64,000 nucleotides of DNA from Streptomyces tendae (GCF_008632955.1 NZ_CP043959.1:2356001-2420000), one strand, 5' to 3'. Positions 32,925 through 42,067 are shown, numbered from the stretch's first letter. Made by a program: numbers and translations. The notes: a model not told the origin generated them from the sequence alone.

Positions 32925-34094
32925 ATGCGTGACGCAGTCGTCGTCGAAGCCGTACGCACCCCCGTCGGCAAGGGCAAGCCCAACGGCTCCCTCGCCCACG
33001 TCCACCCGGTCGAACTGCTCGCCCACACCCTGCGCGCCCTCGTCGAACGCTCCGGCGTGGACCCCGAGCTGATCGACGACGTCATCGGCGGCACCGTCGA
33101 CCAGGTCGGCGAGCAGGCCATGAACACCACCCGCTACGCCGCCCTCTCCGCCGGACTGCCCGAGTCCGTGCCCGCCACCACCGTCGACCGCCAGTGCGGC
33201 TCCTCCCAGCAGGCCGTGCACTTCGCCGCCCAGGGCGTCATCTCGGGCGCGTACGACATCGCCGTCGCCTGCGGTGTGGAGTCCATGAGCCGGGTGCCGA
33301 TGTGGTCCAACGTGCCCGAGGGCAAGGACCCGTTCGGACCCGGAGTCGCCGCGCGCCACCCGGAGGGGCTCGTCCCGCAGGGCATCAGCGCCGAACTCAT
33401 CGCCGCCAAGTGGTCGGTCACCCGCGAGCAGATGGACGCCTTCGCCGTCTCCTCGCACCGCCGGGCCGCCGCGGCCTGGGACGCCGGGCTGTTCGACGCC
33501 GAGGTCGCGCCCCTGGACGGCGTCACGCGCGACGAGTGCGTGCGCCCCGGCACCACCACCGAGATCCTCGCCGGACTCCGCCCCGCCTACCACGACCCGC
33601 ACTTCGCCGAGCGCTTCCCGCAGATCGAGTGGAACGTCACCGCCGGCAACGCCAGCCCCGTCAACGACGGCGCGTCCGCCGTCCTCGTCATGGCCGGGGA
33701 GACGGCCGCCCGGCTCGGCCTGCGCCCCCTCGCACGGCTGCACAGCTTCGCCGTCACCGGCTCCGACCCGCTGCTGATGCTCACCGGCGTCGTCCCGGCC
33801 ACCGAGAAGGTACTGCGCCGGGCCGGTCTGTCACTCGGCGACATCGACCTGTTCGAGGTCAACGAGGCGTTCTCCAGTGTGGTCCTCGCCTGGCAGCAGG
33901 AAACCGGCGCGGACCTCGGCAAGGTCAACGTGCACGGCGGCGCCATCGCCCTCGGCCACCCGCTCGGCGCGAGCGGCACCCGGCTGACGACCACCCTGGT
34001 CCACGCGATGCGCGAGCGCGGCGCGCGGTACGCCCTGCAGACCATGTGCGAGGCCGGCGGTCTGGCCAACGCGATGATCCTGGAACGCGTCTGA
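32925..34094 (+). CDS. Acetyl-CoA acetyltransferase (thiolase)
   Basis: A 389-residue thiolase. Cys91 in VDRQCGSSQQ is the acyl-accepting Cys; His345 in GGAIALGHPLGASG and Cys375 in TMCEAGG complete the active site. NEAFSSVVLAW is the second conserved block. Length and sequence fit a degradative or biosynthetic type II thiolase. The ATG follows AAGGAGG. HxlR control suggests induction by a fatty or aromatic substrate. Confidence 0.93.
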   Translation: MRDAVVVEAVRTPVGKGKPNGSLAHVHPVELLAHTLRALVERSGVDPELIDDVIGGTVDQVGEQAMNTTRYAALSAGLPESVPATTVDRQCGSSQQAVHFAAQGVISGAYDIAVACGVESMSRVPMWSNVPEGKDPFGPGVAARHPEGLVPQGISAELIAAKWSVTREQMDAFAVSSHRRAAAAWDAGLFDAEVAPLDGVTRDECVRPGTTTEILAGLRPAYHDPHFAERFPQIEWNVTAGNASPVNDGASAVLVMAGETAARLGLRPLARLHSFAVTGSDPLLMLTGVVPATEKVLRRAGLSLGDIDLFEVNEAFSSVVLAWQQETGADLGKVNVHGGAIALGHPLGASGTRLTTTLVHAMRERGARYALQTMCEAGGLANAMILERV

Positions 34095-34128
34095 CGCACC
34101 GCCGGGCCGGACGGCCCCCGCGGCCCGC

Positions 34129-34917
34129 CTACCGGGCGCGCAGCCGGTGCCGCTTGCGCCACGCCACGACCGCCCCCGCGAGTCCCGGCAGGGCGATGCA
34201 GGCCAGCGCGATCAGGAAGGCCGGGGACGTCGGGGTGGAGGCCCGGGAACCGGCCACCACGTAGGCGGCGGTGTTCGGGATCGACCCGAGCGCCGTCGCC
34301 AGCAGGAACGGCAGCAGGCCCATCCGGGAGACGGAGGCGCAGTAGTTGGCGGCGGCGAACGGGACACCGGGGAACAGCCGCGCCGCCAGCATCGACCGGA
34401 AACCGTGCCGGCTGAGCTGGTGGTCCGCGGCCTTCAGCCAGCGCCCGCGCAGCAGCGGACGCAGCGCCTCCTGGCCGAGCACCCGCCCCAGGCAGAACGC
34501 GAGCCCGGCGCCCAGCACCGTGCCGCCCAGCGCCGCGACCAGGCCGAACTGGGAGCCGAACAGCGCCCCCGCGGCCAGGTTCAGCAGCGGGCGCGGCACG
34601 AACGCGACGGTGCACGCCCCGTACGCCACCGCGTACGCGACGACGGCGGCGGCGCCGCCGAGCCGGACCATCCCGCCGTCGGTCAGCAGCCGCTGTGGCT
34701 CCATGACCACCATGACCGCCGCCGCCGAGGCGAGCAGCACGACCAGCAGGGACAGCCGTGACCACGGCGACAGCAGGACTCTCGCGCACCGGCCGAGCGG
34801 GGTCGGGGCGGGCGCGAGAACGGGTGCGGCCGTGGGGACGGCGACCGCGAGGTCGGACGAGGCGGCCCGGGGACGGGCCGTGGCGGTGCCCCCAGAGCGG
34901 TTGGTGGCATCGAGCAT
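34129..34917 (-). CDS. TVP38/TMEM64 (SNARE-associated DedA-like) membrane protein
   Basis: A 262-residue membrane protein. The N-terminal 45 residues are Ala/Pro-rich and cytosolic. The DedA-fold core includes VPRPLLNLAAGALFGSQFGLVAALGGTVLGAGLAFCLGR and RLFPGVPFAAANYCASVSRMGLLPFLLATALGSIPNTAAYVVAG, the family G-[FY]-x-P... and amphipathic re-entrant signatures. It may flip or transport lipids. TAGTGT six bases before the ATG makes it leaderless, divergent from the AlkD-like gene with its own TAGTGT. Confidence 0.85.
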   Translation of the reverse strand: MLDATNRSGGTATARPRAASSDLAVAVPTAAPVLAPAPTPLGRCARVLLSPWSRLSLLVVLLASAAAVMVVMEPQRLLTDGGMVRLGGAAAVVAYAVAYGACTVAFVPRPLLNLAAGALFGSQFGLVAALGGTVLGAGLAFCLGRVLGQEALRPLLRGRWLKAADHQLSRHGFRSMLAARLFPGVPFAAANYCASVSRMGLLPFLLATALGSIPNTAAYVVAGSRASTPTSPAFLIALACIALPGLAGAVVAWRKRHRLRAR

Positions 34918-34923
34918 CCGGTG

Positions 34924-34959
34924 ACACTAACCGACATATGTGCGAGATCGCCGTAGTGT
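34924..34959. promoter_or_regulatory. Divergent leaderless promoters for TVP38 and AlkD genes
   Basis: TAGTGT is found on the minus strand (34924-34929) and on the plus strand (34954-34959), six and seven bases before the respective start codons. CCGACA (34931-34936) is a -35 at 17 bases for the plus gene. Both genes share a 49-base gap. Confidence 0.5.
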
Positions 34960-34966
34960 TCGTCTC

Positions 34967-35695
34967 ATGCGCGTCACAGAAGACGGTCCGGTGACGCCCC
35001 GCGTGCCGGACAGCCCGCTCGCCGACACGGTGCTGGAGCGGCTCACGGCCGCGTACGCGCCCGCGGCCGACCCCGCCCGGGCGGACGCCATGCGGGCGTA
35101 CATGAAGGACGTCGCCCCCTTCCTGGGCCTGCCCACCCCGGCGCGGCGCGCGCTGTCCCGTACCGTCGAGGCGGGACTGCCCCGGCCGTCGGAGGCCGAC
35201 TGCACGGCCGTCGCCCTGCGCTGCTGGGACCTGCCCGAGCGCGAGTACCACTACTTCGCCGTGGACTACCTGCGCGCCCACGTACGCCGGTGCTCCTCCG
35301 GCTTCCTGCCCGTCACCCGGCACCTCGTCACCACCGTCCCCTGGTGGGACACCGTCGACCTGCTCGCCGCGCACGTCGTCGGGGCGCTGGTCGCCGCCGA
35401 TCCGGCGCTCACCGCCGAGATGGACCGGTGGAGCGTCGACGACGACCTGTGGCTCGTCCGCACCGCCCTGCTCCACCAGCTGCGTTACAAGGAACACACC
35501 GACGCCGAGCGGCTCTTCGGCTACTGCCTGCGCCAGTGCGGCCACCCCGACTTCTTCGTCCGCAAGGCGATCGGCTGGAGCCTGCGCGAGTACGCCAGGA
35601 CGGACCCGGACGCCGTGCGCGCGTTCCTGGCCCGCGAAGGGGACAGGTTCGCGCCGCTGTCGGTGCGGGAGGCACTGAAGAACATCGGCGCGTGA
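34967..35695 (+). CDS. AlkD-like DNA alkylation repair protein
   Basis: A 242-residue HEAT-repeat protein of the AlkD (DNA alkylation repair) family, which removes alkylated bases. MRAYMKDVAPFLGLPTPARRALSRT is the N-terminal block. LPEREYHYFAVDYLRAHVRR and TTVPWWDTVDLLAAHVVGALV carry the Trp/Asp residues that contact the lesion. QCGHPDFFVRKAIGWSLREYARTDPDAV is the C-terminal repeat with the catalytic-site Asp. Start ATG 34967 is leaderless by the adjacent -10. Confidence 0.88.
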   Translation: MRVTEDGPVTPRVPDSPLADTVLERLTAAYAPAADPARADAMRAYMKDVAPFLGLPTPARRALSRTVEAGLPRPSEADCTAVALRCWDLPEREYHYFAVDYLRAHVRRCSSGFLPVTRHLVTTVPWWDTVDLLAAHVVGALVAADPALTAEMDRWSVDDDLWLVRTALLHQLRYKEHTDAERLFGYCLRQCGHPDFFVRKAIGWSLREYARTDPDAVRAFLAREGDRFAPLSVREALKNIGA

Positions 35696-35781
35696 CCGTG
35701 AGCCGCTGAACCGTAGGGGCGACTTCCGCTTCGCGGAAAAACAAGTCGACGCGGGGCGCCGTGTCGGCGAGGATCGACGTC

Positions 35782-35883
35782 ATGTTCCGGTACGCCTTCC
35801 TCCTCGCAGCATCCGCGGTCGCGGATGCCCCGAAGGCTGCCGTCCCCGTTCTCCTCGCCGCAGTCGACGGCGCCCGAAGCTGA
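35782..35883 (+). CDS. Possible 33-residue ORF upstream of tuf3
   Basis: MFRYAFLLAASAV... continues for 33 residues, a third of them Ala. GAGGA at 35769-35773 is a good ribosome site eight bases before the ATG. Its stop overlaps the start of a long hairpin, as in attenuators. Third-position GC is about 78 per cent, lower than neighbouring genes. Not recognised in any family; may be a leader ORF or a small membrane peptide. Confidence 0.3.
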   Translation: MFRYAFLLAASAVADAPKAAVPVLLAAVDGARS

Positions 35884-35924
35884 CCCTCCCCGGATCGTCC
35901 GGCGGACCCCCCAGGGGGAGGGTC
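35882..35924 (+). terminator. Hairpin between leader ORF and tuf3
   Basis: GACCCTCCCC (35882-35891) pairs perfectly with GGGGAGGGTC (35915-35924) around a 23-base loop. It starts inside the stop codon of the 33-residue ORF and ends 94 bases before tuf3. It may be a terminator, an attenuator or a processing site. A smaller inverted repeat TTCCGC/GCGGAA (35724-35738) lies further upstream. Confidence 0.5.
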
Positions 35925-36018
35925 GGCCAGGTTCCTGGGGTCCCCGTCCCGGCCGCGCGCCGATCCACCGCGCCCGGGGCCCTACGCGTCATCACCCGAG
36001 AGGCTTCGAGGTACCGCC

Positions 36019-37188
36019 ATGTCCAAGACGGCGTACATCCGCACCAAACCGCACCTCAACATCGGCACGATGGGCCACGTCGACCACGGCAAGACGACCC
36101 TGACCGCCGCCATCACCAAGGTCCTCGCCGACCGCGGCTCCGCCGGCTTCGTGCCGTTCGACCGCATCGACCGGGCCCCGGAGGAGGCCGCCCGCGGCAT
36201 CACCATCAACATCGCGCACGTCGAGTACGAGACCGACACCCGCCACTACGCGCACGTCGACATGCCCGGCCACGCCGACTACGTGAAGAACATGGTCACC
36301 GGCGCCGCCCAGCTCGACGGGGCGATCCTCGTCGTCTCCGCGCTCGACGGGATCATGCCGCAGACCGCCGAACACGTGCTGCTCGCCCGGCAGGTGGGCG
36401 TCGACCACATCGTCGTCGCGCTCAACAAGGCCGACGCGGGCGACGAGGAGCTGACCGACCTGGTCGAGCTGGAGGTCCGCGAGCTGCTCTCCGCGCACGG
36501 CTACGGCGGCGACGCGGCGCCCGTCGTACGGGTCTCCGGACTCAAGGCGCTGGAAGGCGACCCACGCTGGACGGCGTCGGTCGAGGCGCTGCTGGACGCG
36601 GTCGACACCTATGTGCCCGTGCCCGAGCGCTACCTGGACGCGCCGTTCCTCATGCCGGTGGAGAACGTCCTCACCATCACCGGCCGGGGCACCGTCGTCA
36701 CCGGCGCGGTGGAGCGCGGCACGGTCCACGTCGGCGACCGGGTGCAGGTGCTCGGCGCGGACACCGGGACGGTGGTGACCGGCCTGGAGACCTTCGGCAA
36801 GCCGATGACGGAGGCGCAGGCCGGGGACAACGTGGCGCTGCTGCTGCGAGGGGTGCCCCGCGACGCGGTGCGGCGCGGGCACGTCGTGGCCGCGCCGGAC
36901 AGCGTGACGCCCAGCCGGCGGTTCACGGCGCGGCTGTACGTGCTGTCGGCCCGCGAAGGCGGCCGGACGACCCCGCTGTCGACCGGCTACCGCCCGCAGT
37001 TCTACATCCGCACGGCGGACGTCGTCGGCGACGTCGACCTCGGTGAGGCGGCGGTCGCGCGGCCCGGGGACACGGTGACCGTCACCGTGGAGCTGGGGCG
37101 CGAGGTGCCGCTGGAGCCGGGCCTCGGCTTCGCCGTCCGTGAGGGCGGCCGCACGGTCGGCGCCGGGACGGTGACGGAGGTCGCGTGA
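36019..37188 (+). CDS. tuf: Second, divergent elongation factor Tu (EF-Tu3 type)
   Basis: A 389-residue translational GTPase that brings aminoacyl-tRNA to the ribosome. GTPase motifs are G1 GHVDHGKTT (residues 19-27), G2 RGITI (59-63), G3 DMPGHADY (81-88; the usual form is DCPGHADY) and G4 NKAD (136-139, usually NKCD), then SGLKAL. Domains II and III are complete but diverged ([27 protein letters not shown]). It stands alone, not in an rps-fus-tuf operon. In Streptomyces such tuf3 genes are minor EF-Tu copies reported to be induced under starvation. Confidence 0.93.
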   Translation: MSKTAYIRTKPHLNIGTMGHVDHGKTTLTAAITKVLADRGSAGFVPFDRIDRAPEEAARGITINIAHVEYETDTRHYAHVDMPGHADYVKNMVTGAAQLDGAILVVSALDGIMPQTAEHVLLARQVGVDHIVVALNKADAGDEELTDLVELEVRELLSAHGYGGDAAPVVRVSGLKALEGDPRWTASVEALLDAVDTYVPVPERYLDAPFLMPVENVLTITGRGTVVTGAVERGTVHVGDRVQVLGADTGTVVTGLETFGKPMTEAQAGDNVALLLRGVPRDAVRRGHVVAAPDSVTPSRRFTARLYVLSAREGGRTTPLSTGYRPQFYIRTADVVGDVDLGEAAVARPGDTVTVTVELGREVPLEPGLGFAVREGGRTVGAGTVTEVA

Positions 37189-37197
37189 GCCTCTGAC

Positions 37198-37243
37198 GCG
37201 TCCGGCCGCCCGCTCCCCGGAAAGGGGGCGGGCGGCCGGACGC
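37198..37243 (+). terminator. Terminator of tuf3
   Basis: A perfect 16-bp stem (37198-37213 with 37228-37243), extended inside by CCCC/GGGG, begins nine bases after the tuf3 stop. It ends 12 bases before the next gene's -10 element. Confidence 0.9.
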
Positions 37244-37266
37244 GGGCGCGGCGGCACAATGGGACG

Positions 37267-38112
37267 GTGAGCGAGCCCATCCCCGTGACCCGCGCCGTCG
37301 GGCACGGCACCGCCAAGCTGATGCCCGACGTCGACCGGGAGCGGGCCTGGCTGCTGACCGTCGACGGGGCACCCCAGTCCTACGTCGACCTGGACGAGCC
37401 GACGCACCTGGAGTTCGAGTACGCCCGGCGGCTCGGGCACGTCCTCGACGTCGTCGCCCCGCCCGGCGCGCCGCTGGACGCGGTGCACCTCGGGGGCGGG
37501 GGGATGACCCTGCCCCGATACGTGGCCGCCACCCGGCCCGGCTCCCGCCAACACGTCGTGGAGGCCGACGGAGGGCTCGCCGCCCTGGTCGCCGAGCACC
37601 TGCCGCTCCCGGTGGGGGCGGGCGTCACCGTGCACACGGCGGACGCCCGCGGCTGGCTGGAGGCGGCCCCGGACGACAGCGCGGACGTGGTGGTCGCCGA
37701 CGTGTTCGGCGGCTCCCGGGTGCCCGCGCACCTCACCACCGTCGCGTACGTCGGGGAGGTCGCGCGGGTGCTGCGGCCCGGCGGGGTGTATCTCGCGAAC
37801 CTCGCCGACGCGGCGCCGTTCGCCTTCCTGCGTTCGCAACTGGCGACGGTGGGCGCGCGGTTCGTGGAGTCGGCGCTGATCGCCGAGCCGGCGGTGCTGC
37901 GGGGGCGGCGGTTCGGGAACGCCGTTCTGGCGGTTTCCGACCGCCCTCTGGACATCCCGGCCCTGACCCGCGCGGTCGCCGCCGATCCGTTCCCTGCGCG
38001 GGTGGAACACGGGCGCTCTCTGCGCGACTTCGTGGGCGATGCGGTGCCGCTGCACGAGGGGACGGCGGTGCCGTCGCCCTTGCCGCCCTCGGGGGCGTTC
38101 GCGATTGGTTAG
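37267..38112 (+). CDS. Spermidine synthase-like methyltransferase-fold protein
   Basis: A 281-residue Rossmann-fold protein of the spermidine/spermine synthase class. The N-terminal beta domain is residues 1-60. VHLGGGGMTLPRYVAATRPGSRQHVVEADGGLAALV is the SAM-type binding region, and VVVADVFGGSRVPAHLTTVAYVGEV matches the D-x-F-D-like aminopropyl site without the classical residues. GTG 37267 is preceded by CACAAT at 37255-37260, so leaderless. The substrate may not be polyamine; many actinobacterial members are of unknown role. Confidence 0.83.
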   Translation: MSEPIPVTRAVGHGTAKLMPDVDRERAWLLTVDGAPQSYVDLDEPTHLEFEYARRLGHVLDVVAPPGAPLDAVHLGGGGMTLPRYVAATRPGSRQHVVEADGGLAALVAEHLPLPVGAGVTVHTADARGWLEAAPDDSADVVVADVFGGSRVPAHLTTVAYVGEVARVLRPGGVYLANLADAAPFAFLRSQLATVGARFVESALIAEPAVLRGRRFGNAVLAVSDRPLDIPALTRAVAADPFPARVEHGRSLRDFVGDAVPLHEGTAVPSPLPPSGAFAIG

Positions 38113-38141
38113 CACGCGGCTGCGGCCCCGGTGGGGGTCGT

Positions 38142-38216
38142 TCGCGCAGTTCCCCGCGCCCCTGGGGATGCGGTGCGACCGTCGTCCTTCAGTTCAGGGA
38201 CGCGGGGAACTGCGCG
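38142..38216. repeat. Dispersed Streptomyces-type inverted repeat element
   Basis: CGCGCAGTTCCCCGCG (38143-38158) is the exact reverse complement of the string at 38201-38216, giving a 16-bp stem with 42 bases between. The left arm and flank recur at 42098. It lies between convergent genes and may act as a bidirectional terminator. Confidence 0.75.
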
Positions 38217-38244
38217 ATCAGCCCCCCGCCGCCCCCGCCGAGGG

Positions 38245-39534
38245 TCAGCCTCGGGTCGGCTCGGCCTGGTCGCCGGCGGGCACCGGCGCGTCCACGGCGC
38301 CCGTGACCTGCCGGGTGCGCCGTCGCAGATTGCGTACATCCGGTACGCACAGCACCGCCGCCGTGACCACGACGACAAGCGCGGCACACCCCCACAACGC
38401 GTCGGTCCGGCCGAACGCCGTCTCCGCCGGCCCGGCGAGGGCCATCGCCGCCGGGACCAGCGCGACCGAGCCGAACCAGTCGTAGGCGGAGACCCGGGAC
38501 AGCTTCTCCTCGGGGATCTCCTGGTGCAGCGCGGTCATCCAGGAGACGCCGAACACCTCCACGGACACACCGGTCAGGAACATCACCGTGCACAGCACCC
38601 CGACCGGGACGGGCAGGGCGAGCGCGGCGGACGGCAGCGCCAGCGGGAACACGCACAGGGTGCCGACCAACAGCAGGCGGCGCGGCTGCCAGCGGGTCAT
38701 CAGCAGGGCGCCCGTCACCGTGCCGCCGCCGAAGAAGGCCAGCGCCACACCCCACGGGGCGGCCCCGCCCAGGTGGTCCCGGGCGACCAGCGGCCCGTAG
38801 ACGGCGTCGGCCGCGCCGACCACCGCGTTGGCGACGGAGAACTGCACGACGATGCCCCACAGCCACGGCCGGCCGGTGAACTCCCGCCAGCCGTCCCTGA
38901 GGTCGGCGAGCATCCCGCCGCCCGGCGCCCGGGCCGGTATGTGCTTCACGTCGAGGAAGGCCCGCAGGACCGCCGCGACCGCGAAGGCCGCCGCGTCCGC
39001 CGCCAGCACCCAGCCGGGTCCGATCGCGGCCACCATGGCGCCACCGAGCGCGGCACCGCCCAGGGTCGCCCCGTGCATCGCCATGCGGAACACCGCGAAC
39101 GCCCGCCCGGCCTGCTCGTCGTCGACCGAGGAGAGCAGCATGCCCTCGGCGGCCGGGTTGAAGAACGCCTGCCCGGCACCGCCGAGACCGCTGAGCAGCA
39201 TCATCTGCCACAGCAGCGGCTCACCGGCGAGGACCAGCGCGGCGAACGCGGCCTGCGACACACAGTTCAGGACGTTGGCCGCGACCATCACGTGGTGCCG
39301 GGGCAGCCGGTCCGCGACGGCACCGCCGATCAGCAGGAACAGCACCAGCGGCAGGGTGCGGGCGGCGGCCACGAGGCCCACGTCCCCGCCGTCGCCGCCC
39401 GCGCCCAGCACGGCGAACGCGGAGGCGATCAGGGCACCGTGGCTGCCCAGGTTGGTCACCACGGCGGAGGCGGTCAGCAGCGTGTAGTTGCGGCCGGCCC
39501 AGGCGGGACGGCGGCGGACGGCGGAGGTCGGCAC
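38245..39534 (-). CDS. MFS transporter (DHA/Ent-like)
   Basis: A 429-residue transporter with about twelve helices. The first starts NYTLLTASAVVTNLGSHGALIASAFAVL; GGAVADRLPRHHVMVAANVLNCV is the loop 2-3 motif with Asp-Arg. EVFGVSWMTALHQEIPEEKLSRVSAYDW is a conserved block of the MFS_3 subfamily. It probably exports drugs or siderophore-like compounds. GTG 39534 is six bases from a GATAGT -10, so leaderless. The frame begins 12 codons earlier at a TTG without a ribosome site. Confidence 0.85.
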   Translation of the reverse strand: MPTSAVRRRPAWAGRNYTLLTASAVVTNLGSHGALIASAFAVLGAGGDGGDVGLVAAARTLPLVLFLLIGGAVADRLPRHHVMVAANVLNCVSQAAFAALVLAGEPLLWQMMLLSGLGGAGQAFFNPAAEGMLLSSVDDEQAGRAFAVFRMAMHGATLGGAALGGAMVAAIGPGWVLAADAAAFAVAAVLRAFLDVKHIPARAPGGGMLADLRDGWREFTGRPWLWGIVVQFSVANAVVGAADAVYGPLVARDHLGGAAPWGVALAFFGGGTVTGALLMTRWQPRRLLLVGTLCVFPLALPSAALALPVPVGVLCTVMFLTGVSVEVFGVSWMTALHQEIPEEKLSRVSAYDWFGSVALVPAAMALAGPAETAFGRTDALWGCAALVVVVTAAVLCVPDVRNLRRRTRQVTGAVDAPVPAGDQAEPTRG

Positions 39535-39606
39535 CCGGTGACTATCGCCGGGACCGGGCCGACTTGCCAAATGAGTTCCGGGCTCCTCTCGCCGGGGGCC
39601 CGGCCG

Positions 39607-40626
39607 TCACCCCTCCTTCGGCGGTTCCTCCGTCAGACGGACCGTGCTGAGGATCTTCTGCACCGTCGCCTCGGGGATCTCGTCCTTGACGCCCTTGGCG
39701 CCGTACAGGTTCCACGTCACGTAGTCACCGGCGCCGTTCTGGAACCCGAACGTGATCGCCTTGCCCTCGGTGTCGCACTTCCCCTTCTGCGGGGTGTTCT
39801 CCGAGTGCGCGGTGGCCACGTGTCCGGTGATGCCGGACTTGGTGGTGTACGGCTTCGGCGCGTCGAACTTCACGCTCTTCTTGTCCGGCTGCGTGTAGCC
39901 GCCGTAGATCCACCAGGGCACCCGGGTCTCGGCCGCCTCCTTGGTGTTCTTGGCGCCGTTCTCGCCGCGGGTGCCGGTGGTGGCGAGCGCGGTGTCCTCC
40001 ATGCGCCCGTCCTTGTTCTCGTCGACGGAGCACCACTTGGACTTCAGGTAGGCGGGAGCGGTGACGGTGGTACGGCCCATCTCACCGTCCTTCTCCTCCC
40101 ATTCGAAGCCCACGCTGGTGTCCGGGGTCTCGATCTCCCAGTCCGCCGGGACGTCGAACTTGGTGCCGAAGCGCGTGTTCACGACGACCTGCCAGCCGGG
40201 GATCGTCGCCTGCTCGCCGTCACCGCCGCGCGGGTTGTCCTGCGACGCGGAGACGCTCGGCTCCGCTGAGGTCTCCTTGGACGCGGTCGCGCTCGGCTCG
40301 GTCTTCTTGCCGTCGGCCTCGTCGTCCTTGTCACCGCCGAGCACCAGGAAGCCCGTGACACCCGCGGCCACGACGACCGCCGTCGTCGCGATGATCGCCA
40401 CCAGCTTCGTACGGTTCCCGCCGCCGCCGCCACCACCGCCGCCGTCCGACGGCTGCGGCATGCCGACCGTGGAGGGCTCGCCCCACCGCGGCTGCTGCTG
40501 GTACGGGTTCGGCTGCTGGTAGCCGGGCTGCTGATACGGATTCGGCTGCTGGTACCCCGGCTGCTGGTACGGATTGTTCGACTGCGGGTTCTGCTCGCCC
40601 CCGGGCGGCTGCTGTCCTGGCCACAT
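39607..40626 (-). CDS. Membrane-anchored protein with NPYQQPGYQQP repeats
   Basis: A 339-residue protein. Residues 1-50 carry about three copies of an NPYQQPGYQQ-type repeat. A Gly-rich linker with nine Gly and one transmembrane helix (LVAIIATTAVVVAAGVTGFLVLGG) follow near 75-98. A Thr/Ser/Lys/Glu linker leads into an extracellular domain with several Trp and Cys (WWIYGGY, KCDTEG). It is a typical Streptomyces DUF8017-like surface protein of unknown role, with the N-terminus inside the cell. Confidence 0.72.
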   Translation of the reverse strand: MWPGQQPPGGEQNPQSNNPYQQPGYQQPNPYQQPGYQQPNPYQQQPRWGEPSTVGMPQPSDGGGGGGGGGNRTKLVAIIATTAVVVAAGVTGFLVLGGDKDDEADGKKTEPSATASKETSAEPSVSASQDNPRGGDGEQATIPGWQVVVNTRFGTKFDVPADWEIETPDTSVGFEWEEKDGEMGRTTVTAPAYLKSKWCSVDENKDGRMEDTALATTGTRGENGAKNTKEAAETRVPWWIYGGYTQPDKKSVKFDAPKPYTTKSGITGHVATAHSENTPQKGKCDTEGKAITFGFQNGAGDYVTWNLYGAKGVKDEIPEATVQKILSTVRLTEEPPKEG

Positions 40627-40728
40627 GGGCAGTCACCCTAGCCGCGCCCCGGACACGATTGGGTCACCGCCCTTTGACAGGGGCGTAGCAACTTCGAGGA
40701 GACGGCCGCCGCCGCGTGGTCCGTGCCC

Positions 40729-41193
40729 CTACAGCGCTCCGCCGGCGCCGTACGGGCCGAACAGGTCGAGCAGCCTGACCCGGGCGGAGTGCAGCCGGTG
40801 GGCCACCACCTCGCCGACCCAGCGGGTCACCTCCCGGCCCAGCTCCGGTTCCTCCTCGCACAGGGCGAGGACGGCCGCGGCGTCGAACTCGAACGCCCGC
40901 ACCGGGGTGGCCGCCTCGGCGCCCAGGTGCCAGACGTGCGGCGAGAACAGCCACGACCAGCCGATCAGCTCGTTGTGCCCGAGGCGCTCGATGAGGACGG
41001 CCCGGCGCCCCGGCACGCGCATGTCCAGTTCGACGGTGCCGGTCCGGATCACCCAGAACCGGTCCGCCCGGCCGCCCTCCTCGAACAGCCGGGTGCCTGG
41101 CGGGAAGGACACCTCACGCGCGGCGGACATCAGCCGGGCCCGGTGCTCGGCGGGCAGGGCTCGCGGCAGGCTGGGGGACGGGGGAGCGAACAT
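40729..41193 (-). CDS. Cyclic nucleotide-binding domain protein (no DNA-binding domain)
   Basis: A 154-residue protein consisting of one cNMP-type beta-barrel (Crp/Fnr-like): SFPPGTRLFEEGGRADRFWVIRTGTVEL, VLIERLGHNELIGWSWLFSPHVW. The helix-turn-helix of CRP is absent; the protein ends in the long helix VTRWVGEVVAHRLHSARVRLL. It may be a stand-alone sensor. ATG 41193 is preferred over upstream frame extension. Divergent from the DedA gene. Confidence 0.8.
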   Translation of the reverse strand: MFAPPSPSLPRALPAEHRARLMSAAREVSFPPGTRLFEEGGRADRFWVIRTGTVELDMRVPGRRAVLIERLGHNELIGWSWLFSPHVWHLGAEAATPVRAFEFDAAAVLALCEEEPELGREVTRWVGEVVAHRLHSARVRLLDLFGPYGAGGAL

Positions 41194-41413
41194 GGCGGGC
41201 CTCCCGGACGCGATCTGTGTGCCGTCGGTATCTCCCTCGGCTGTTTCCAGGGTCGCTCCGGCCCGCCCGGCGTCGCTTGGGCCGTACGGCCCCAACGGCG
41301 CGGCATCCGGCCCCGGAAAGGCGATCTTCACCGACCCGGTAGGCTTCCCGACCGTGCCCCTCGACGGGGCGCACGCGAACGCAGACGGCATCGGCGGACC
41401 GGAGGAAGAGGCG

Positions 41414-42067
41414 TTGCACGTCCAGGAATGGCTCGAGACCGTGCCGGCGGTCGCCGTGTACGCGCTGGTGGGAGTGGTCATCGGGCTGGAGAGCCTGGGC
41501 ATCCCGCTGCCCGGCGAGATCATCCTGGTCTCCTCCGCGCTGCTCGCCTCCCAGCACGGTGACATCGACCCGGTGATCCTCGGCGCCTGCGCCACGGCCG
41601 GCGCGATCATCGGCGACTCGATCGGCTACGCCATCGGCCGCAAGGGCGGACGCCCTCTGCTGGCCTGGCTGGGCGCGAAGTTCCCCCGCCACTTCGGCGA
41701 AGGGCACATCGCCACCGCCGAGCGGTCCTTCCAGAAGTGGGGCATGTGGGCGGTCTTCTTCGGCCGTTTCGTCGCCCTGCTGCGGATCTTCGCCGGCCCG
41801 CTCGCGGGCGTGCTGCGGATGCCGTACTGGAAGTTCCTGATCGCCAACGTCCTCGGCGGCATCGTCTGGGCGGGCGGCACCACGGCCGTCATCTACTACG
41901 TGGGCATCGTCGCCGAGTCCTGGCTGAAGCGGTTCTCGTGGCTCGGCCTGGTATTGGCCGTGCTGATCGGCGTCACGTCGATGCTGGTGCTCAAGCGCAA
42001 GGCGAAGAAGGCGACGGCCGCCGCCGCCACGGAACCGACGCCCGCTCCGGCGCCTGTGGGCGACTGA
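41414..42067 (+). CDS. DedA family membrane protein
   Basis: A 217-residue membrane protein. VIGLESLGIPLPGEIILVSSALLASQHG has the DedA E-x-x-x-x-x-P-x-P-G/E signature. FFGRFVALLRIFAGPLAGVLRMPYWKFLIANVLGGIVW is the conserved F/G-R-F-x-P-x-x-R region. DedA proteins move undecaprenyl phosphate and help maintain membrane potential. TTG 41414 is eight bases from GGAGG (41401-41405) and preferred over GTG 41354. The Lys/Ala-rich end is cytosolic. Confidence 0.88.
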   Translation: MHVQEWLETVPAVAVYALVGVVIGLESLGIPLPGEIILVSSALLASQHGDIDPVILGACATAGAIIGDSIGYAIGRKGGRPLLAWLGAKFPRHFGEGHIATAERSFQKWGMWAVFFGRFVALLRIFAGPLAGVLRMPYWKFLIANVLGGIVWAGGTTAVIYYVGIVAESWLKRFSWLGLVLAVLIGVTSMLVLKRKAKKATAAAATEPTPAPAPVGD

